DNA of 55,938 bases from Chlamydomonas sphaeroides (GCA_001662425.1 BDDC01000241.1:1-55938), one strand, 5' to 3'; positions 22,401 through 34,554 are shown, counted from the first letter of the stretch. The notes: generated from the letters alone by a model not told the origin. Numbers and translations: made by a program.

Positions 22401-24396
22401 GCAGAGGCGACCGTGGCTGGCAGCGTCAAGGCCAAGGCGGCCTTCTTCCAGGAGCAAGCCAAGCGGGTCGCCGCGGACCAGGCTGGCGCCCGCCGGCCCG
22501 GGGCTGCCGCTGGTGGTGGTGCCCCACAGGTGCCCACGTACAAGGCCGGCGCCCTCGCGAGGTGGGTGGGTGGGGGCGACACGCTCGAGGACCGCAAGAG
22601 GCTACAAAACACAATAGCGGGCCAGTCGCTACCTCTTGCCAGTCCCCGCATCGTGCTCCCGAGCAGCACCGTGCCGGCCTATTCTGGCTCTCGCTGAGCT
22701 CCGTTATCCCGCGCCACATATCCTCAGGTCCGCGCTGGCCGTTGGCGACGAGGCCGCGGCCCTGGCAGCCGCCGCGGCCGCCACCGCCACCGCGGCGGGA
22801 CCGTCCACGTCCGCCGCGCCGGCGCGGCCGGCTGCCGCCGCCGGCCCGGCAGCCGCGACCGCCGGTGCCGCCGCGGCCGCTCCCCCCGCCGCCGAGACCG
22901 CCGCCGACAAGCACAAGCGGGTCGAGGCCAAGCGGCTGCAGGAGGATGAGAAGCGGCGCGCCGAGCTGGAGGCCAAGAGCAAGGCCAAGGACGACAAGAT
23001 GCGGAACCTGGAGGCGGCCAAGGCGCAGCAGCAGCAGCAGCGCGCCGGCGGCGCCACGCTGCGCCCGCCCGCGCCGCCGAGCACCAACTCGCTGGCGGTG
23101 CACGCCGCGGGCAAGCGCCCGCCGCCCAACAACGGCATCTGCGCTGCAGGTGCGGTCCAGGGGCCCTGGAATGGGTAGAGCTGCGGCAGAACTTGCCTTA
23201 TAGGCCATGGGCGTATGGCGCTGGGGAAAGATGCCCTGATGCCTGTCGCACCGCAAACATGCGGCGTACATGCTGTGTACTTTGGCTTTGCCAGCGTACC
23301 AAGCTCGCTTGTGTTTCCCGCGCACCTGTCCTGTAGCTGCCGGCATCAAGGCGGAGCCCGAAAGCCACCGCATCGGACCCCTGCTGTCGGCCAAGACGCC
23401 CGCGGCTAAGGGCCCCGCCGCATTGCCGCACATGGTGTCGCCGGCGGTGCAGATGCAGGTCAAGCTGCTGCCCGCCGTGCTCGTGCCCAGTGCCGTGCCC
23501 GCCTCCGCTGCGGCCGACGCTGCCGCCAAACCCGGCGGTGCCGCTGTCGCCGGGCCCTCCAAGCCCGGGCTGCCTAAGGCCGGTGCCGCGGCCGCGCCAG
23601 CGGCCGCCAAGCCCGGCCCAGCGGCGGCAAAGCCGGCGGCCTCGGCGGTGACGTCGATGCGCACCGTCGACGCGACGCCGGGCGCGCCGGCGCCGGGGGT
23701 CGGCGGCGGCGAGGAGGACCTGACGGAGGAGGACAAGCGCAACGTGCTAGCCATCAAGACCTCGCCCTACGTCAAGCCGCTCAAATCGCGCACGCCCGCC
23801 ATGCCCACCGCCATGAAGCAGCCGCAGCTGAGCAGCTACCAGATCTCGCCCTACAAGTGAGCGCCAGGGGAGGACGGGTCCGAGCTCGTGTTGCTGCAGT
23901 GCCGTGGCCTAGTCCTCGGGTCGGTGCTTTCATCAGGCTGGGATGCAGCTGCTTGGTGTTTAGGGAGCACATACGTTCAACTGCGGTCGGCTGACCCGAC
24001 GAAGCGACTCGGCCCCGTCCATATACGCGTCGCCCAAGCACCTGTACCCGCCGTGCCACCGTTATCCGAGCGCCAACCCGTGTCCAACCTGAACCTCGGC
24101 CAACCCAAACCCGCAGGTCCGACAGCGACGACGATGACGACGACGACTCGCCTCGCATGCGCAAGCCGCTGCCTGAGTGGGCCGCCAAGGACAAGATCGA
24201 CGCTGCGCTGCTGGCGCAGCAGAGCATGGACGCTGACGCCATCTTCGGCGCCTGCCTCAAGACCATTGACGTGGTGCGCGTGTTCGCCGACATGCCGGCG
24301 CCGGGGCCCACCGACGCGCGCGGCCGCACGCGGCGGGACTACCGCCGCCGCGGCAGCAGCGCTAACTGGACGGCCGATGGCGGCATGCTCTACTGA
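19413..24396 (+). CDS. INCENP: Inner centromere protein homologue (INCENP), chromosomal passenger complex scaffold
   Basis: Six exons: 19413-21806, 22025-22283, 22405-22561, 22728-23149, 23337-23856 and 24117-24396. They total 4032 nt (1343 residues), in phase throughout. INCENP holds Aurora kinase to the survivin/borealin module and targets it to centromeres and the cell midzone. The diagnostic part is the C-terminus. SSYQISPYK (about 1242-1250) and an acidic SDSDDDDDDD run lead into the IN-box. There RKPLPEWAAKDKIDAALLAQ, DADAIFGACLKTIDVVRVF and RRDYRRRGSSANW match the Aurora-binding and activation region, ending in the phosphorylatable SS-A-W motif. The N-terminal 60 residues form a helix (VKIVLAVLERCSQ, then KLEEMVASAQQATDALVNEA), as expected for the passenger-module binding end. 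Charged Lys/Glu/Arg helix (about 996-1042 and 799-830) is a short counterpart of the single alpha helix. The middle 700 residues are Ala/Pro/Glu-rich and not alignable. Confidence 0.9.
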
Positions 24397-25125
24397 GGAC
24401 AGGGCCCGATGGGGACCTCACGGTGACTGTGGGCCCGTGTGAGCAGGCCGGTGCGCAGTTTGCGCCGGCAGCGGCAACGGGTGGATTGTGATGGGGGCGG
24501 CTGCCACGTATGGGTTGGGTGGGAGTGGAGGCGTAGGGAGAGCGCGTGGAGTGGGGAAGGGTGTGGTTAGTGGTGGCGGAAAGGAGGAGGGTCAGTGTCC
24601 CTCGCACGGCCAGAAGGGGCGTCACGCCTGGCGGACGGCTCGGCGACTGCATCTGAGTAGGCTGCAGCCGAGGGACGGGCTTACGGCACAGCAGCTGCGT
24701 GTTACAAAGCGCATGGCGCTTCAGCCAGCTGCCGTTGCAAGCAAGCCATGTCCTGCCCTCTCCAGCCCCTTGCGTCCATGCGCGCGGGGGACACCAGCAG
24801 GAGGACGCCCCTCCTGGACACCACACAGGGCGCGCTGGCTGGCTCGGCACCAGTTGTGTGCAACACTGCGCCGCCACACTGCACGCTCCGATGCGTGGCT
24901 AACCAGTCCCCGCCAGCGCCTGTCCGTGACGTTGACTTGGCTATGCCAACACACAACAACACACGCTCCTCCTGGTTTCCCTGTGCATGCGCATGCTCTT
25001 CTTACCGACCATCCCCCGGCCGCCCTGCGCCCGCCTCGGACTCCCCTTTGACACGACACAGGGGCCGGCAGGGCGGCGGCCCCTTCTTAGCAGCACATTT
25101 GCATCAGCGTGAAGTCTGAGTGGAC
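24397..25125. other. Convergent 3-prime interval, INCENP and LYR protein
   Basis: Holds the 3-prime UTRs of both genes. I see no plus-strand TGTAA for INCENP. A minus-strand TGTAA at 24706-24702 lies about 420 nt after the LYR-protein stop. Many open frames overlap here on both strands without any conserved motif. Confidence 0.5.
24702..24706 (-). terminator. Possible TGTAA poly(A) signal of the LYR-type gene
   Basis: A TGTAA pentamer on the minus strand, 420 nt beyond the stop. A five-base match can occur by chance, so this is tentative. Confidence 0.35.
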
Positions 25126-25663
25126 TCAGAAAAGAATGTTCTTGGGCTTGGGTGCGCCATAGAAGCGCTTGAAGTCGCGCTCGTTGCGGCGGATGGCATC
25201 CTCGTAGGTTATCGTGCCATCCGCCACCCTGTTGCACCAACCCAGGGCAAGGCATGCAGGTCACGACAGAAAGAGGTCCTCGAAGTCGGCAAGCTTCACT
25301 GCGGTTGCAACGCTGTCGAGGGCGGAGCCGGCATCCAACCCGGGCGGCCCTAAGCACGCACCGTGTGCCCTTCGCCTCGCCGGCCCCTTCCACCAGCCGG
25401 CCGTCCCTAACCACGAAGACGCCCGAGCGGACCTCTCCCGGCTGCCTAGGCGTCACGATACGCAGGAAGCCGATGCGCGAGGTCAGCTCCTTGAGGTGCT
25501 TCAGCTGCTCCTCGGGATGCGTGACGGTGCGCCTCGCGCGGATGGTCTCGCGAGCCTCTGAGAGTGCGCTGGCACGCTTAGCAGGTTCAAGTCGGCCGAT
25601 CAGGCGCAGCAGCTCGCGGTATTTTGAGAAGACAAGTGCGGCTTGCGACGAGGATGCGCTCAT
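25126..25663 (-). CDS. LYR-motif (Complex1_LYR-like) protein, likely organellar
   Basis: Two exons, 25663-25362 and 25228-25126 (405 nt, 134 residues), in phase. The start is the ATG giving MSASSSQAALVFSKYRELL; the longer open frame upstream has no conservation signal. The helix FSKYRELLRLIGRLEP occupies the place of the L-Y-R tripeptide with Lys replacing the first residue. The mid section EEQLKHLKELTSRIGFLRIV and the tail GTRVADGTITYEDAIRRNER, then GAPKPKNILF, resemble a conserved plant and algal protein of unknown role. LYR proteins are small helical adaptors that bind acyl carrier protein and help assemble respiratory complexes or iron-sulfur clusters. Assigning a client complex is not possible here. 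No clear transit peptide is visible. Confidence 0.75.
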
Positions 25664-26127
25664 CGGGCGCCAACGTGGCCGCAACAGTGGACGTGAGGCG
25701 TGAATACGTGCTTGATTGTTGTATCTTATGCGCGGCCAGCCAGACGCTGTCATTTGCCTTGCGCGCTGCACGAACCCAAGCGCTGTCTGGCCCCGAGCAC
25801 CCCCGGGCCAAGCCTTCACTCACATGCATCTAAGAAAGCCTTCGCTCTTGACATGCAGCATGCTCCACACACCTCATCGTCATGACGTATGTACATTCCC
25901 TGCGTTTCCCCGCGCATGCCCAAGACCGCAGCTGGCAGCTCCCAGGCAGGAGCCGTCCTTTCCCGGCTCAGGAACCGGACTCGACACATGCGACAAGCCG
26001 TTCGTCACGACCCCTGGCGACTTACTGGTTCCACGGTACGCCTGTGCCTCATGCCACACTCAGTCCGCAATGGGACCCGCCCTCAGCCCCTCACCACCTG
26101 TCCCTGGCCACTGCGGGCCACCCAGCG
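25664..26127. other. Interval between MOT2-like gene end and LYR gene start
   Basis: Both flanking genes are on the minus strand, so this 464-bp stretch contains the 3-prime UTR of the transporter gene and the promoter of the LYR gene. No TGTAA was found on the minus strand. No coding sequence supported. Confidence 0.45.
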
Positions 26128-29100
26128 TCACCGCTGCCGCATAACGCCGCTCGGCCCAATCTTCGGGTCACCGCCGCCTCCATAGTCTCCTGCGGGCGCG
26201 TCAAGCGACAGTCCCTGGCTCGACAACCTCCGCGGCCCCACTCTCCCCTCCACCGCCGCACCAGCGCCCACACCAGCGACAGCGCCCGCACCTACCGGGG
26301 TCACTAACACCCTGCCATCCACCAGGCTCTCGACTCCAGCCACGCCGCCCAGTTCTGACAGGTCGTGGTCCATGCTCGGCTTATCCTTCATGCCGCTCAG
26401 CGGCCCCGAACCGCCTAGGCCGGTGAGGCCGTTGAGCCTCGACTGGCACGCCGCGCAGCCCAGCAGCATGGCCACGCACACGCCGAACATGGCGGACAGC
26501 GGGAACTCGCTGACCTGGCAGGGGAGAGGACGGGACACGGGAGGGGGGCAGGCGGTGAACGGAGTGCCTGCGGAGGTCGACTGAGGCCGCGCAGAGCCGC
26601 CACAGGACCCAACAGCCAACACCGCACTCGCGCCTCCGCTGGCCCACCCCGCCCGCACCTTGTACAACACGACGCACACAAAGAGGTTGAGCGGTATGCG
26701 GAATATGTTGATGATGGTGGAGCGCAGCTCCTCGGGCACGTAGTGCGCCCGCAGCGCCATCATGGACGGCCAGAAGATGCCTGCCGTGGTGCGAGGAGCG
26801 GAGGGGGCCACGGTCGCCACATGTGAGTTGGCGCTACGCGCACCGATAGGGGTGCGGTTGCGTGTTTGAGGTGCGGTGGTGGCGGGCGCAGGCCGGCTGC
26901 GCGGCAAAAGGCGCGCGCCGTTGTGAGGTCGCGTGTGCTGCGCCACCCCGCGCCGCGCTGGCGCACCTATGCACGCCTCGAAGGCACAGAACGCCAGCAG
27001 CTGCAGCTTTCCCTCCCAGCTGATGCCGCCCGCCCCGTTGTCCTCCAGCGACGATATCACCGCTGCGGGAGGGCAACGGGATGAACGCAGGGGCCGGCTG
27101 AGGGCAGCAGGTGGGGCCAAGTTGCCGCCGCAGCGTTCACCGCTGCGCGCCCCTCCTCGCTGGCTGCCAAAGCCGTCGTGCTCCCGCCGCGCCTCTCGCC
27201 CTGCCGGCCCCAGCCCCTCACCGTCTGGGTCTCGTCGCTCTGTGTGGAAAAGCACCGGCACGGCCAGGGCGGCGGCTGACACGCAATACACCAGCCCCAT
27301 GTAGCGCTGCGGGGCGGTGCGGCGGACCAGGATGGAGGTGCCCGCGCTGCCCGCCTGCGTGTCGGTAGGCGGGAGGGTGGGCGGGAGGGTGGGTGGGGCG
27401 GGGGGTAGAGCGGCGCGCTCTGCACGATACGGACGCCTGCCGAGCAGCAAAGATCCGCGTGGCGCGGTACTTCTCGAGCCGTGCATGCAGCATGCTGGCA
27501 TGGCGAGGTGCCGCGTGGCTGCAGACATCGCGGTGTTGCGCCGAGCCACGCACCATGCACGTGGTCATGAAGCAGGCAAACACCAGGCCGTGCGGGATCT
27601 TCTCGCCGCCGGGGCTCAGCGCGGGCGTCCACAGGAACACGAACGTGTACATGCTCGCCTCGAACATGGCCTGCATGGCGCCAAGCAGCGCGATGCGCGG
27701 GTCTGCGGGCAGCCGCGAGGCGGGGAGCGGACGTGAGCAGGCGCGAGTATCGGACACGCCCTCCCAAGACCCATGCTGCCCAAGCAAATTGCGCGCCACC
27801 CACGCCGCAGCTCTGCTGCCTCACCCGTGCGGATGGCCGCCCAGCCCTGCGCCAGCTGGCCGCCCACGCTCCGCCGCACGGAGGCGTCCCCGAAGTTCTC
27901 CGGCCAGGTGGCCGCCACCAGGCAGCCTCCCACCAGCATGACCAGGATGGCCGCGTCAAAGGGCGCCACCGGGCCTAGCCGCATGTCCTCCACCTGGGGC
28001 CGGCGGAGGAGACGGGACGGAGAGGGGGAGCGGGGAGGGGAGGAGCATGTGTGTTCGTGTCACTCCGCGTGCATGCGAGCTGTTGGGAGCGGGCGCCATT
28101 GGAGAAGCAAGCAGCATAGCCTCAAGCTGGGGACAGGGGCGCCGCAGCAAGGTGACCCCAGACAGGAGAACACCCCTGCGCCAGCGCTGATCAGACTGCT
28201 TTCGCTTTCCAACGCATACCGGCACCCCGCCCCCCAGCCCCTCCCCGCGGTCCCCTACCAGCACGTTGCCCGCCAGCCCCGACAGAATGGCCATCAGCCC
28301 AGCTCCCAAGAAGACAGCCTTGGAAAAGCTATGGCGCGTGGGAGGGAAGCGGTGGGAGGGAGGGGCCCAAGCGCCTGGGGGCGCCAAGCAGGAGCACGCG
28401 AAGGCTGGGCGCTCGGCGCCGGCCGCCAGCCCCAGCGAGGGGCGCCGGCCTGCGGCCTTCTGCCTCAACCTACCCTGTGCAGACACGCGTGCCGCTCCTG
28501 GCTAGCGGCAGCGTCCGGCTGGCTGCAACGGCCCCCGGCCTGCAGCCCCCGGCCAGACAGGGCACGCCGCAGACCCACATGGGGCCTAGCCAGGCACGAA
28601 GCCAGGCACGAGCCTGGCCCCCTCAGCCCTCCAGGCGCTCACGTGTCCGCCAGCAGCTGCTCCGGGAAGCCGCGACGGTTATGCTCCGCCACCAGCCAGG
28701 CCTCGAACACGGAGAAGAGCAGGGAGGTGGAGATGCCGCCCAGCACGCGGCCCAGCATCAGCACCCAGTAGCTGCGGGGGGGGGGCGGGTAGCGAGAGAA
28801 GATCGGGCCGTCGGCGTCAGCGGCGGGGCCCAGCAGCAAGGCGAGGGTGGACGCCGTCGGCGTGGGTGTGTGGGCGTGGCATGCCGAGTGCCGGCCCGCA
28901 GGCCCGGGCCGCTGGCCGCGGCTCCCTCCCGCATGGTGAGCTGGGCTGGCTGCCCCGTGCGGCCTCCAACCGCAACGGGCTACTGCGGCAGCGCGGGCGC
29001 GGTGCATGGCATTGCGCAACCGCGGCAGGCGGCGGCCGCACCTGCCGCTGTGCTTTGTGAGGCAGGACAGGCAGTAGCTGGCCACGTAGAGCAGCGAGGC

Positions 29101-30552
29101 GTTGCGGCGGCCGCTGCAGACAGGCAGGGCGCGTTCAGGGGCAGGAAGGGTTGAGGGTCCTAGGGCCGTGCGGGCGCTGGCCCGGAGTTTGAGCCCTGGG
29201 GCCGACCCCAACCGCCGCGTGGCCCGCTGGGTCCACCGCCACCCCTTCGCAGCCTAACTGCGCCCCAGCCGTCCGGTTTCTGTGGGCGCTCGCCCTCGCC
29301 AATGGCCTCCTGGCAACCCGCCTAGCCCGCCTGCGCTTTGCAACGATGCAGGCCTGGTCCTCGTCCTCGCCCTCGCCGGCCCCGCCCCTGGCTCACGTGA
29401 TGTCGGCCAAGGCCCCCACCACGGTGCCAAAGACCATGGAGCTGCCGAAGCCCATAATGAAAAAGTGCCTGCAGGGCCGGCGCGTCACCGGGGGTTCCAG
29501 GGAGCTCAGGCGGCGGGCGGCAGCCGGCTCCCGCATGCCGCTCAGCGCAGGGAGGCCCGCTCGCACCGCAACCTAGCGCGACCAAGCGCGAGGCCCGGGG
29601 TCTGGGCTAGGCTCCCTTCGTGCGCCTTCGCACGCGGCGCGCCGAGACCCCGACATCCCGCAACAGCGTTGCGCAACGGTCGCCGGCTGTCCCTGACATG
29701 CCCAACCCAGCGCCGCAAGTGTCGCACATGTGCTGGCGTGCTGCAGCCGCGGTACCCACCCGATGTCGCCCACGGTGTAGCCGTAGTGTTCGTACAGAGC
29801 ATATATGTACGGCCCCTGCAGCCAGTCCCCCGCTGCATCGGCGGGAGCAGGGCCCGGGTGTCAGGCTGGTCTGGCTGGGGCCGCAGCATCTGCCAGCAAC
29901 GGCACGGCGCGGCTGCCGGGCACCCTTGCCGGGGCACCCTGGGAGGCAGCCATGCTGGAGCAGACTTGCAGAGGGGCCTGGCCTCTGGCCTCGCTGCCAG
30001 TTGGCGGCGTAGCGGAAGCGCAACCCCACAGCTTCCCGGCTGAGGCCGCAGCCATGGCATCCAGGCCGGCAGGGATGGACCCTGGTTGGCGCTAGCCCGG
30101 CCAGGAGCCCCGGGGTTCTGCTGGGCTGCTCTCACCCATCATGAGGCAGAACACGACCAGGTAGTTGTTCCGGAAGGAACGGAACTTAATCTCTTCGCCG
30201 GCGCCCAGCGACAGCGCCGGCTCCTCGCTCGTGCTGCGCGCATTGAGCAGCACTGCGACCTGGCGGGGCCGAGGCCGAGAATGGAGACGAGTTGGGGGAT
30301 GGCTTCGGGTTTGCCTTTGGGCAGCTCCGGCAGGCCCCTGGCAGCCAGCAGCTGGAGCTAACACAAGCTGCGGCTGCACGCCAGCCTCGAGCTGCTGGCC
30401 TACTGCGCAGTCGCCCAGGCCGCGAGCACAGGGAAGCCTGCCAGCCTGTCGCTGGGACATCGCCAGGCAGGGTAGGCGGACCCCGCCCGTCCGGCTGCCG
30501 GTCTCACCAGTACGAGCACCCCGAAGAGGACGGAGTAGAAGGCGTCGATCAT
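26128..30552 (-). CDS. MOT2: MFSD5-type molybdate transporter (major facilitator superfamily)
   Basis: Thirteen exons: 30552-30508, 30259-30136, 29832-29760, 29468-29397, 29113-29042, 28771-28643, 28328-28259, 27993-27825, 27702-27554, 27354-27222, 27062-26967, 26780-26659 and 26514-26128. They total 1641 nt (546 residues), every phase consistent. The protein matches the MFSD5/MOT2 family, shown in Chlamydomonas to import molybdate across the plasma membrane. Marks of the family are AGDWLQGPYIYALYEHYGY, FFIMGFGSSMVFGTVVGALA, SYWVLMLGRVLGGISTSLLF, FEAWLVAEHNRRGFPE, FEASMYTFVFLWTPAL, GLVFACFMTTCMAGS, LLAFCAFEACIGIFWPSMM and RSTIINIFRIPLNLFVCVVL. About twelve membrane helices are expected and the visible hydrophobic blocks fit. 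The N-terminus MIDAFYSVLFGVLVLVAVLL is the first helix. The last 70 residues are a Gly/Val-rich hydrophilic tail. Symbol by homology, not by expression evidence. Confidence 0.9.
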
Positions 30553-30893
30553 TTATGCCGCGCTACTCCGGTCGCCGTTGACACGGCGTTAGAGATGTTG
30601 GCAGATCGAGATATCGACCTCGCCTGGCGGTGCACGCTGACATGGCGTTGTGCGCGTTCGTTGCACCATGCCTTGCGCCTTGTTTGAGGTAGAAGGCGCG
30701 TTTGGCTACACAAATATAGCGGTAGCTTGCTCGAAGAAGCGGCACGGTCAAAGTTGATGAGCGCGCAGAGCAAAATACAGCTTATTGATAATCGTTGCAC
30801 TGCGAGCCAGCTCGCCAAGGGCGCCTTCAAACAACCAAACAGCACGTACCCCGCGCCTCCCCGCCCCCCCCCCCCCCCCCCCCCCCCCCCCCC
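30553..30893. other. Upstream flank of the MOT2-like gene, ending in poly-C
   Basis: About 310 bases of lower GC content lie upstream of the transporter start, probably its promoter and leader. The stretch ends in an uninterrupted run of 30 C (30864-30893) that leads straight into the assembly gap. Confidence 0.6.
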
Positions 30894-31257
30894 NNNNNNN
30901 NNNNNNNNNNNNNNNNNNNNNNNNNNNNNNNNNNNNNNNNNNNNNNNNNNNNNNNNNNNNNNNNNNNNNNNNNNNNNNNNNNNNNNNNNNNNNNNNNNNN
31001 NNNNNNNNNNNNNNNNNNNNNNNNNNNNNNNNNNNNNNNNNNNNNNNNNNNNNNNNNNNNNNNNNNNNNNNNNNNNNNNNNNNNNNNNNNNNNNNNNNNN
31101 NNNNNNNNNNNNNNNNNNNNNNNNNNNNNNNNNNNNNNNNNNNNNNNNNNNNNNNNNNNNNNNNNNNNNNNNNNNNNNNNNNNNNNNNNNNNNNNNNNNN
31201 NNNNNNNNNNNNNNNNNNNNNNNNNNNNNNNNNNNNNNNNNNNNNNNNNNNNNNNNN
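30894..31257. other. Assembly gap (364 N)
   Basis: All positions are N. The gap directly follows a 30-nt poly-C homopolymer, so it probably marks a sequencing or assembly failure at a C/G-rich tract. The true length is unknown. Confidence 0.99.
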
Positions 31258-31563
31258 AGATGCTCTGGCTCACAGCGGGACGGACACGGAGACAGCATTG
31301 GCGCTTCCTCCCCGCCTACGTCTTCGTCGTTCTTGGCTGTCCGGCTAGGCAGAACTGAACTAAGCAAGGGGTACCCTCTGTCGCTTTACAGGTTCGCTCT
31401 CTGTCGTGCGCGGGGCTGGGAAAGGCCGATCTCGCGGGGCTGGGATAGGTGCGTGTTGGAGCACGTGTTGGGGCGTGTGGGGCCGGTTGTGACGTCTGGG
31501 AAGGCAAGCTCCGCAGATCCGCTTCATCAGCACGGCCGAGTGCTTTCACTGCGAAACGCTTAC

Positions 31564-31744
31564 CAGACCTCGTCACGGCATTCAGCAGTCGGCCAGCCGC
31601 ACACGCTCAGTCTGATCACCATAACGCACATGGCTCACAGGCGCTCACCATGGCTTGCATGGAGCTGCAGGCTTCCCACAGGTCCGGACGGTGAGCGGAC
31701 TGAGCGTGTGCGGCTGACCGCTGAGACCGTGACGAGGTCTGTTT
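31564..31744. repeat. Fold-back inverted repeat, arms about 55 bp
   Basis: The left arm 31564-31620 and the right arm 31690-31744 are complementary over about 55 bases with roughly seven mismatches and one 4-nt bulge. Shared blocks are CAGACCTCGTCACGG and AGCCGCACACGCTCAGT. The spacer is about 70 nt. A second piece of the arrangement (CATGGCTCACA in the spacer, its complement at about 31750-31761) suggests an inverted duplication. It could be a MITE-like remnant or a hairpin RNA precursor. Confidence 0.75.
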
Positions 31745-34554
31745 GGCGGTGTGAGCCACATGGCATCTCATGACACTGCAGGGAGGGCAAGGAAGCGTGG
31801 CAGAGGGATTGGCGGGAGAGGATGGCAGTGCTGGTGGAGGCGGAGGGGCAGGCCGGTAGATGTATGCTTTTCCTTGATCACGGGACCTCACATGCCGCGT
31901 CGACCGGAGGTTACTCTGCCAGGGAACTCCCGCTGTCCCCCAACTCGACAACGGCGGCGCTGTTTGGGGCAAGGTCGTCGGCGCTCGTCGTGCCACGTTA
32001 CAGGATAAACCCCACATCGACGCCATGCCCCCATGTACACCTTCCCTTCGCATTCTGTTTACCGCTGGCCCGAAGCGGATGGAGACGGCCGCATCCGCCG
32101 AGCCCCTCATACACCCGTCACACGTCGTCTTGGGAATACCACAGCTAAAAGCCAAAACCGGAGTCAAAACCAAAACCATGCTACAAAACCAACCGGCCGA
32201 GTCCTCCGTCACCAGCAACAGGTCCCACCGTGCTATCACAGATCACAGATTCCACCCACATACAAAACCCCAAGCCACACAGAAAGCTGGCATGCAATAG
32301 AATTGCTTTTGCCAGCTGACGGCGTCCAATACAGCAACAGCCCGGCCAGCACTGAAGGTTTAACTGGCGTCAGACGCCATACAAGCCAATAAGCATAGCG
32401 CCGCGTGCGTGCACGCATGCGCTGTCAACCAATACTATCGTCTCGTAACAGAGGCGTGATGAGTCTAAAGCGGGGCGCGCACAGAGCAGCGCCGTGTTAC
32501 CGCTACCCCTTACCACACCCAGCCAAATACCTTAGCTCGCATTAAATTTATGGTATCGGCACACTCACAAGATACGTCCTAATTACCTGATAAACGTCAT
32601 CTGTTTGGTCCCAACCTACCAACCAACTCGCCCACCAGCCAGCCAGCCAGGGCGGCAACACCACACCGCGCTTCTGATCGACGCCGCATGAGGCCGCCAA
32701 CTGCAAGCCCGCTGGCCACATGGGCACGTCATGTCTTCCTCCCAACACAGCAGCTGCAAAAGCCAAGAAGACAACGAGCAGAGGCGCTCGGCCATGTAAC
32801 AGAAACAACCACACTCGTTTGCCAGGGGCGCCGGCTCGCGCCGCTTCCCAACATCGCAAGTGGCCAAGTGCCCAGTCCCGTCAACAGCCATCACGGGCCA
32901 GCCCCTGGACAGGGGCGCCGACCTGCTTGCACCTGCTCATGGACAGGCATCTATTCGTCATCCAGACATGCGCAACAGACTCCCCAGCGGGTTGCAGCAC
33001 TCCCGTCAGTTGCTGGACCCCGCGTCAAGCGATGAATGGCTTCCTCTTGGTCCCTGCACACGCAGTCAGTCCACAGAGCCCCAACTCGGGCTGCAGAGGC
33101 GCGCGCTTACACGCGCTCTGCAGCGTCTATCAACACATGCGCTGCCTTGCGCAGTGACAGCGGGGTGCCCGAGGGGACAGGCAGCGCGCGCTGCACACCC
33201 ACGGCTCGACGATAAGTATGCCACAGACACTATCCAATAGTCGCCGGCTGCATTGACGTTGTCGTGATGCTTAAGGCAGCTATTGCGCCAGCGCAGACAA
33301 GCGCAAGAACTGCGCTAGTCAACGCGTTGCGCCAAGGGCTGCACCACCGGGGCGCCCTTTCCCAGTGCCTGTGGAGAAGCACCCGGACGTGCGCGAGTCT
33401 TTGAATATCGGCATTTTATACTGCAAGCGGCAGTCATGGGGCCGCGGCGTGCGCAAGCGTTTCCTGACACACGAGAACATCTTGACCGCGCAGCACCGGA
33501 AACCGTGTCCGTAACGGCCCATTTTATGCATTGCAGCCAGTACATTCGCATCCTGGACGCAGCTCACCTGAGAGGCACTGGCGAAGAAAGTTTCCAGTTC
33601 GTCGCGTGAAGGTCTCCCAAAGAGGCACCGGGCCACTGCAGGCGACTCAAGAGCTGGTAGGTGCGCCAGGAGTGCCCCTGGCGCGCCGAGCGCGAGGCCG
33701 AACGGCAGTGAAGGAACAGGGCTCTGGCTGGCCTGACCGTGCCCTGTTGGCGCCCGGCGTTGCGGAGGCTGTGGTGGCAGCAATATGGCAACTCGACAGC
33801 CGACAGGCGTCCCGGGCCGCTGTGGGCTGGCCATGACGACGGACGACGAAACACTCCTGGACGACTGCGCTGTAAGCCGTGCGACGTGCGGCTTATATTA
33901 CAGACTTAACAGCGCGCCAGAAGAGAGCGAGCACTGCTGCAAAGAGGTCCTGCAACCTTGCTGGGTCTGGGACTCGCGCTCCTGGTATTGCGGACGTCAA
34001 AAGAAGTAATGCCAATGCGTGTAGTATGTGTGAAGAGCACCCTTCACAGCCCGTCACTGATGTATTCTGATAATTCTTTCGCGCCATGTACGTGGCCAGT
34101 AGTACCAAGGGTACCTCCATTGAGCGCCCGATCCCCCCCGTCCCCCCTTGGCCCCGGTGGCCAGTCGGCACACTCCCCGTGCCTTCCCCAACTCCGTATA
34201 GCGCCTGCTACAGTGCATCCCGGGCAATGACGGCGCACGGCACGCCGTTAGCCCTTTGCGTCGTGCCTTGGTCAGGCTCGCGGCAGGCCGCGAGAGGTCC
34301 CCGCAAGGGGCAGGAGGCCTCCTGGCCAGGAGCGAGCCTCTACCGCAGGCAGCGGCCCCTGCTGCCCCCACTTTCAACACGATGACGGCTGTACTCTTTG
34401 GGGCCGTGATGTGTAGGCCGTGTGAGGGCGCTGAGCCGTACAGTGTCCTGAGCGCCCCGAGCGACCTGGCGCTCGTCCGCACGTCGCGGCTTCTCGCGCT
34501 GCGGGCAACGGGACGTCTAGAGGTGTATAACGGGTGCTGATGCAATCACCAGCA

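Noticed and set aside
25582..25600. GGTTCAAGT resembling a tRNA T-loop
   Set aside because: It lies inside the LYR gene exon and no matching A box or cloverleaf stems surround it.
33319..33834. 171-codon minus-strand frame in the gene-poor interval
   Set aside because: Starts without flanking gene signals, no recognised domain, Cys/Arg-rich; may be a decayed repeat, but nothing supports a gene.
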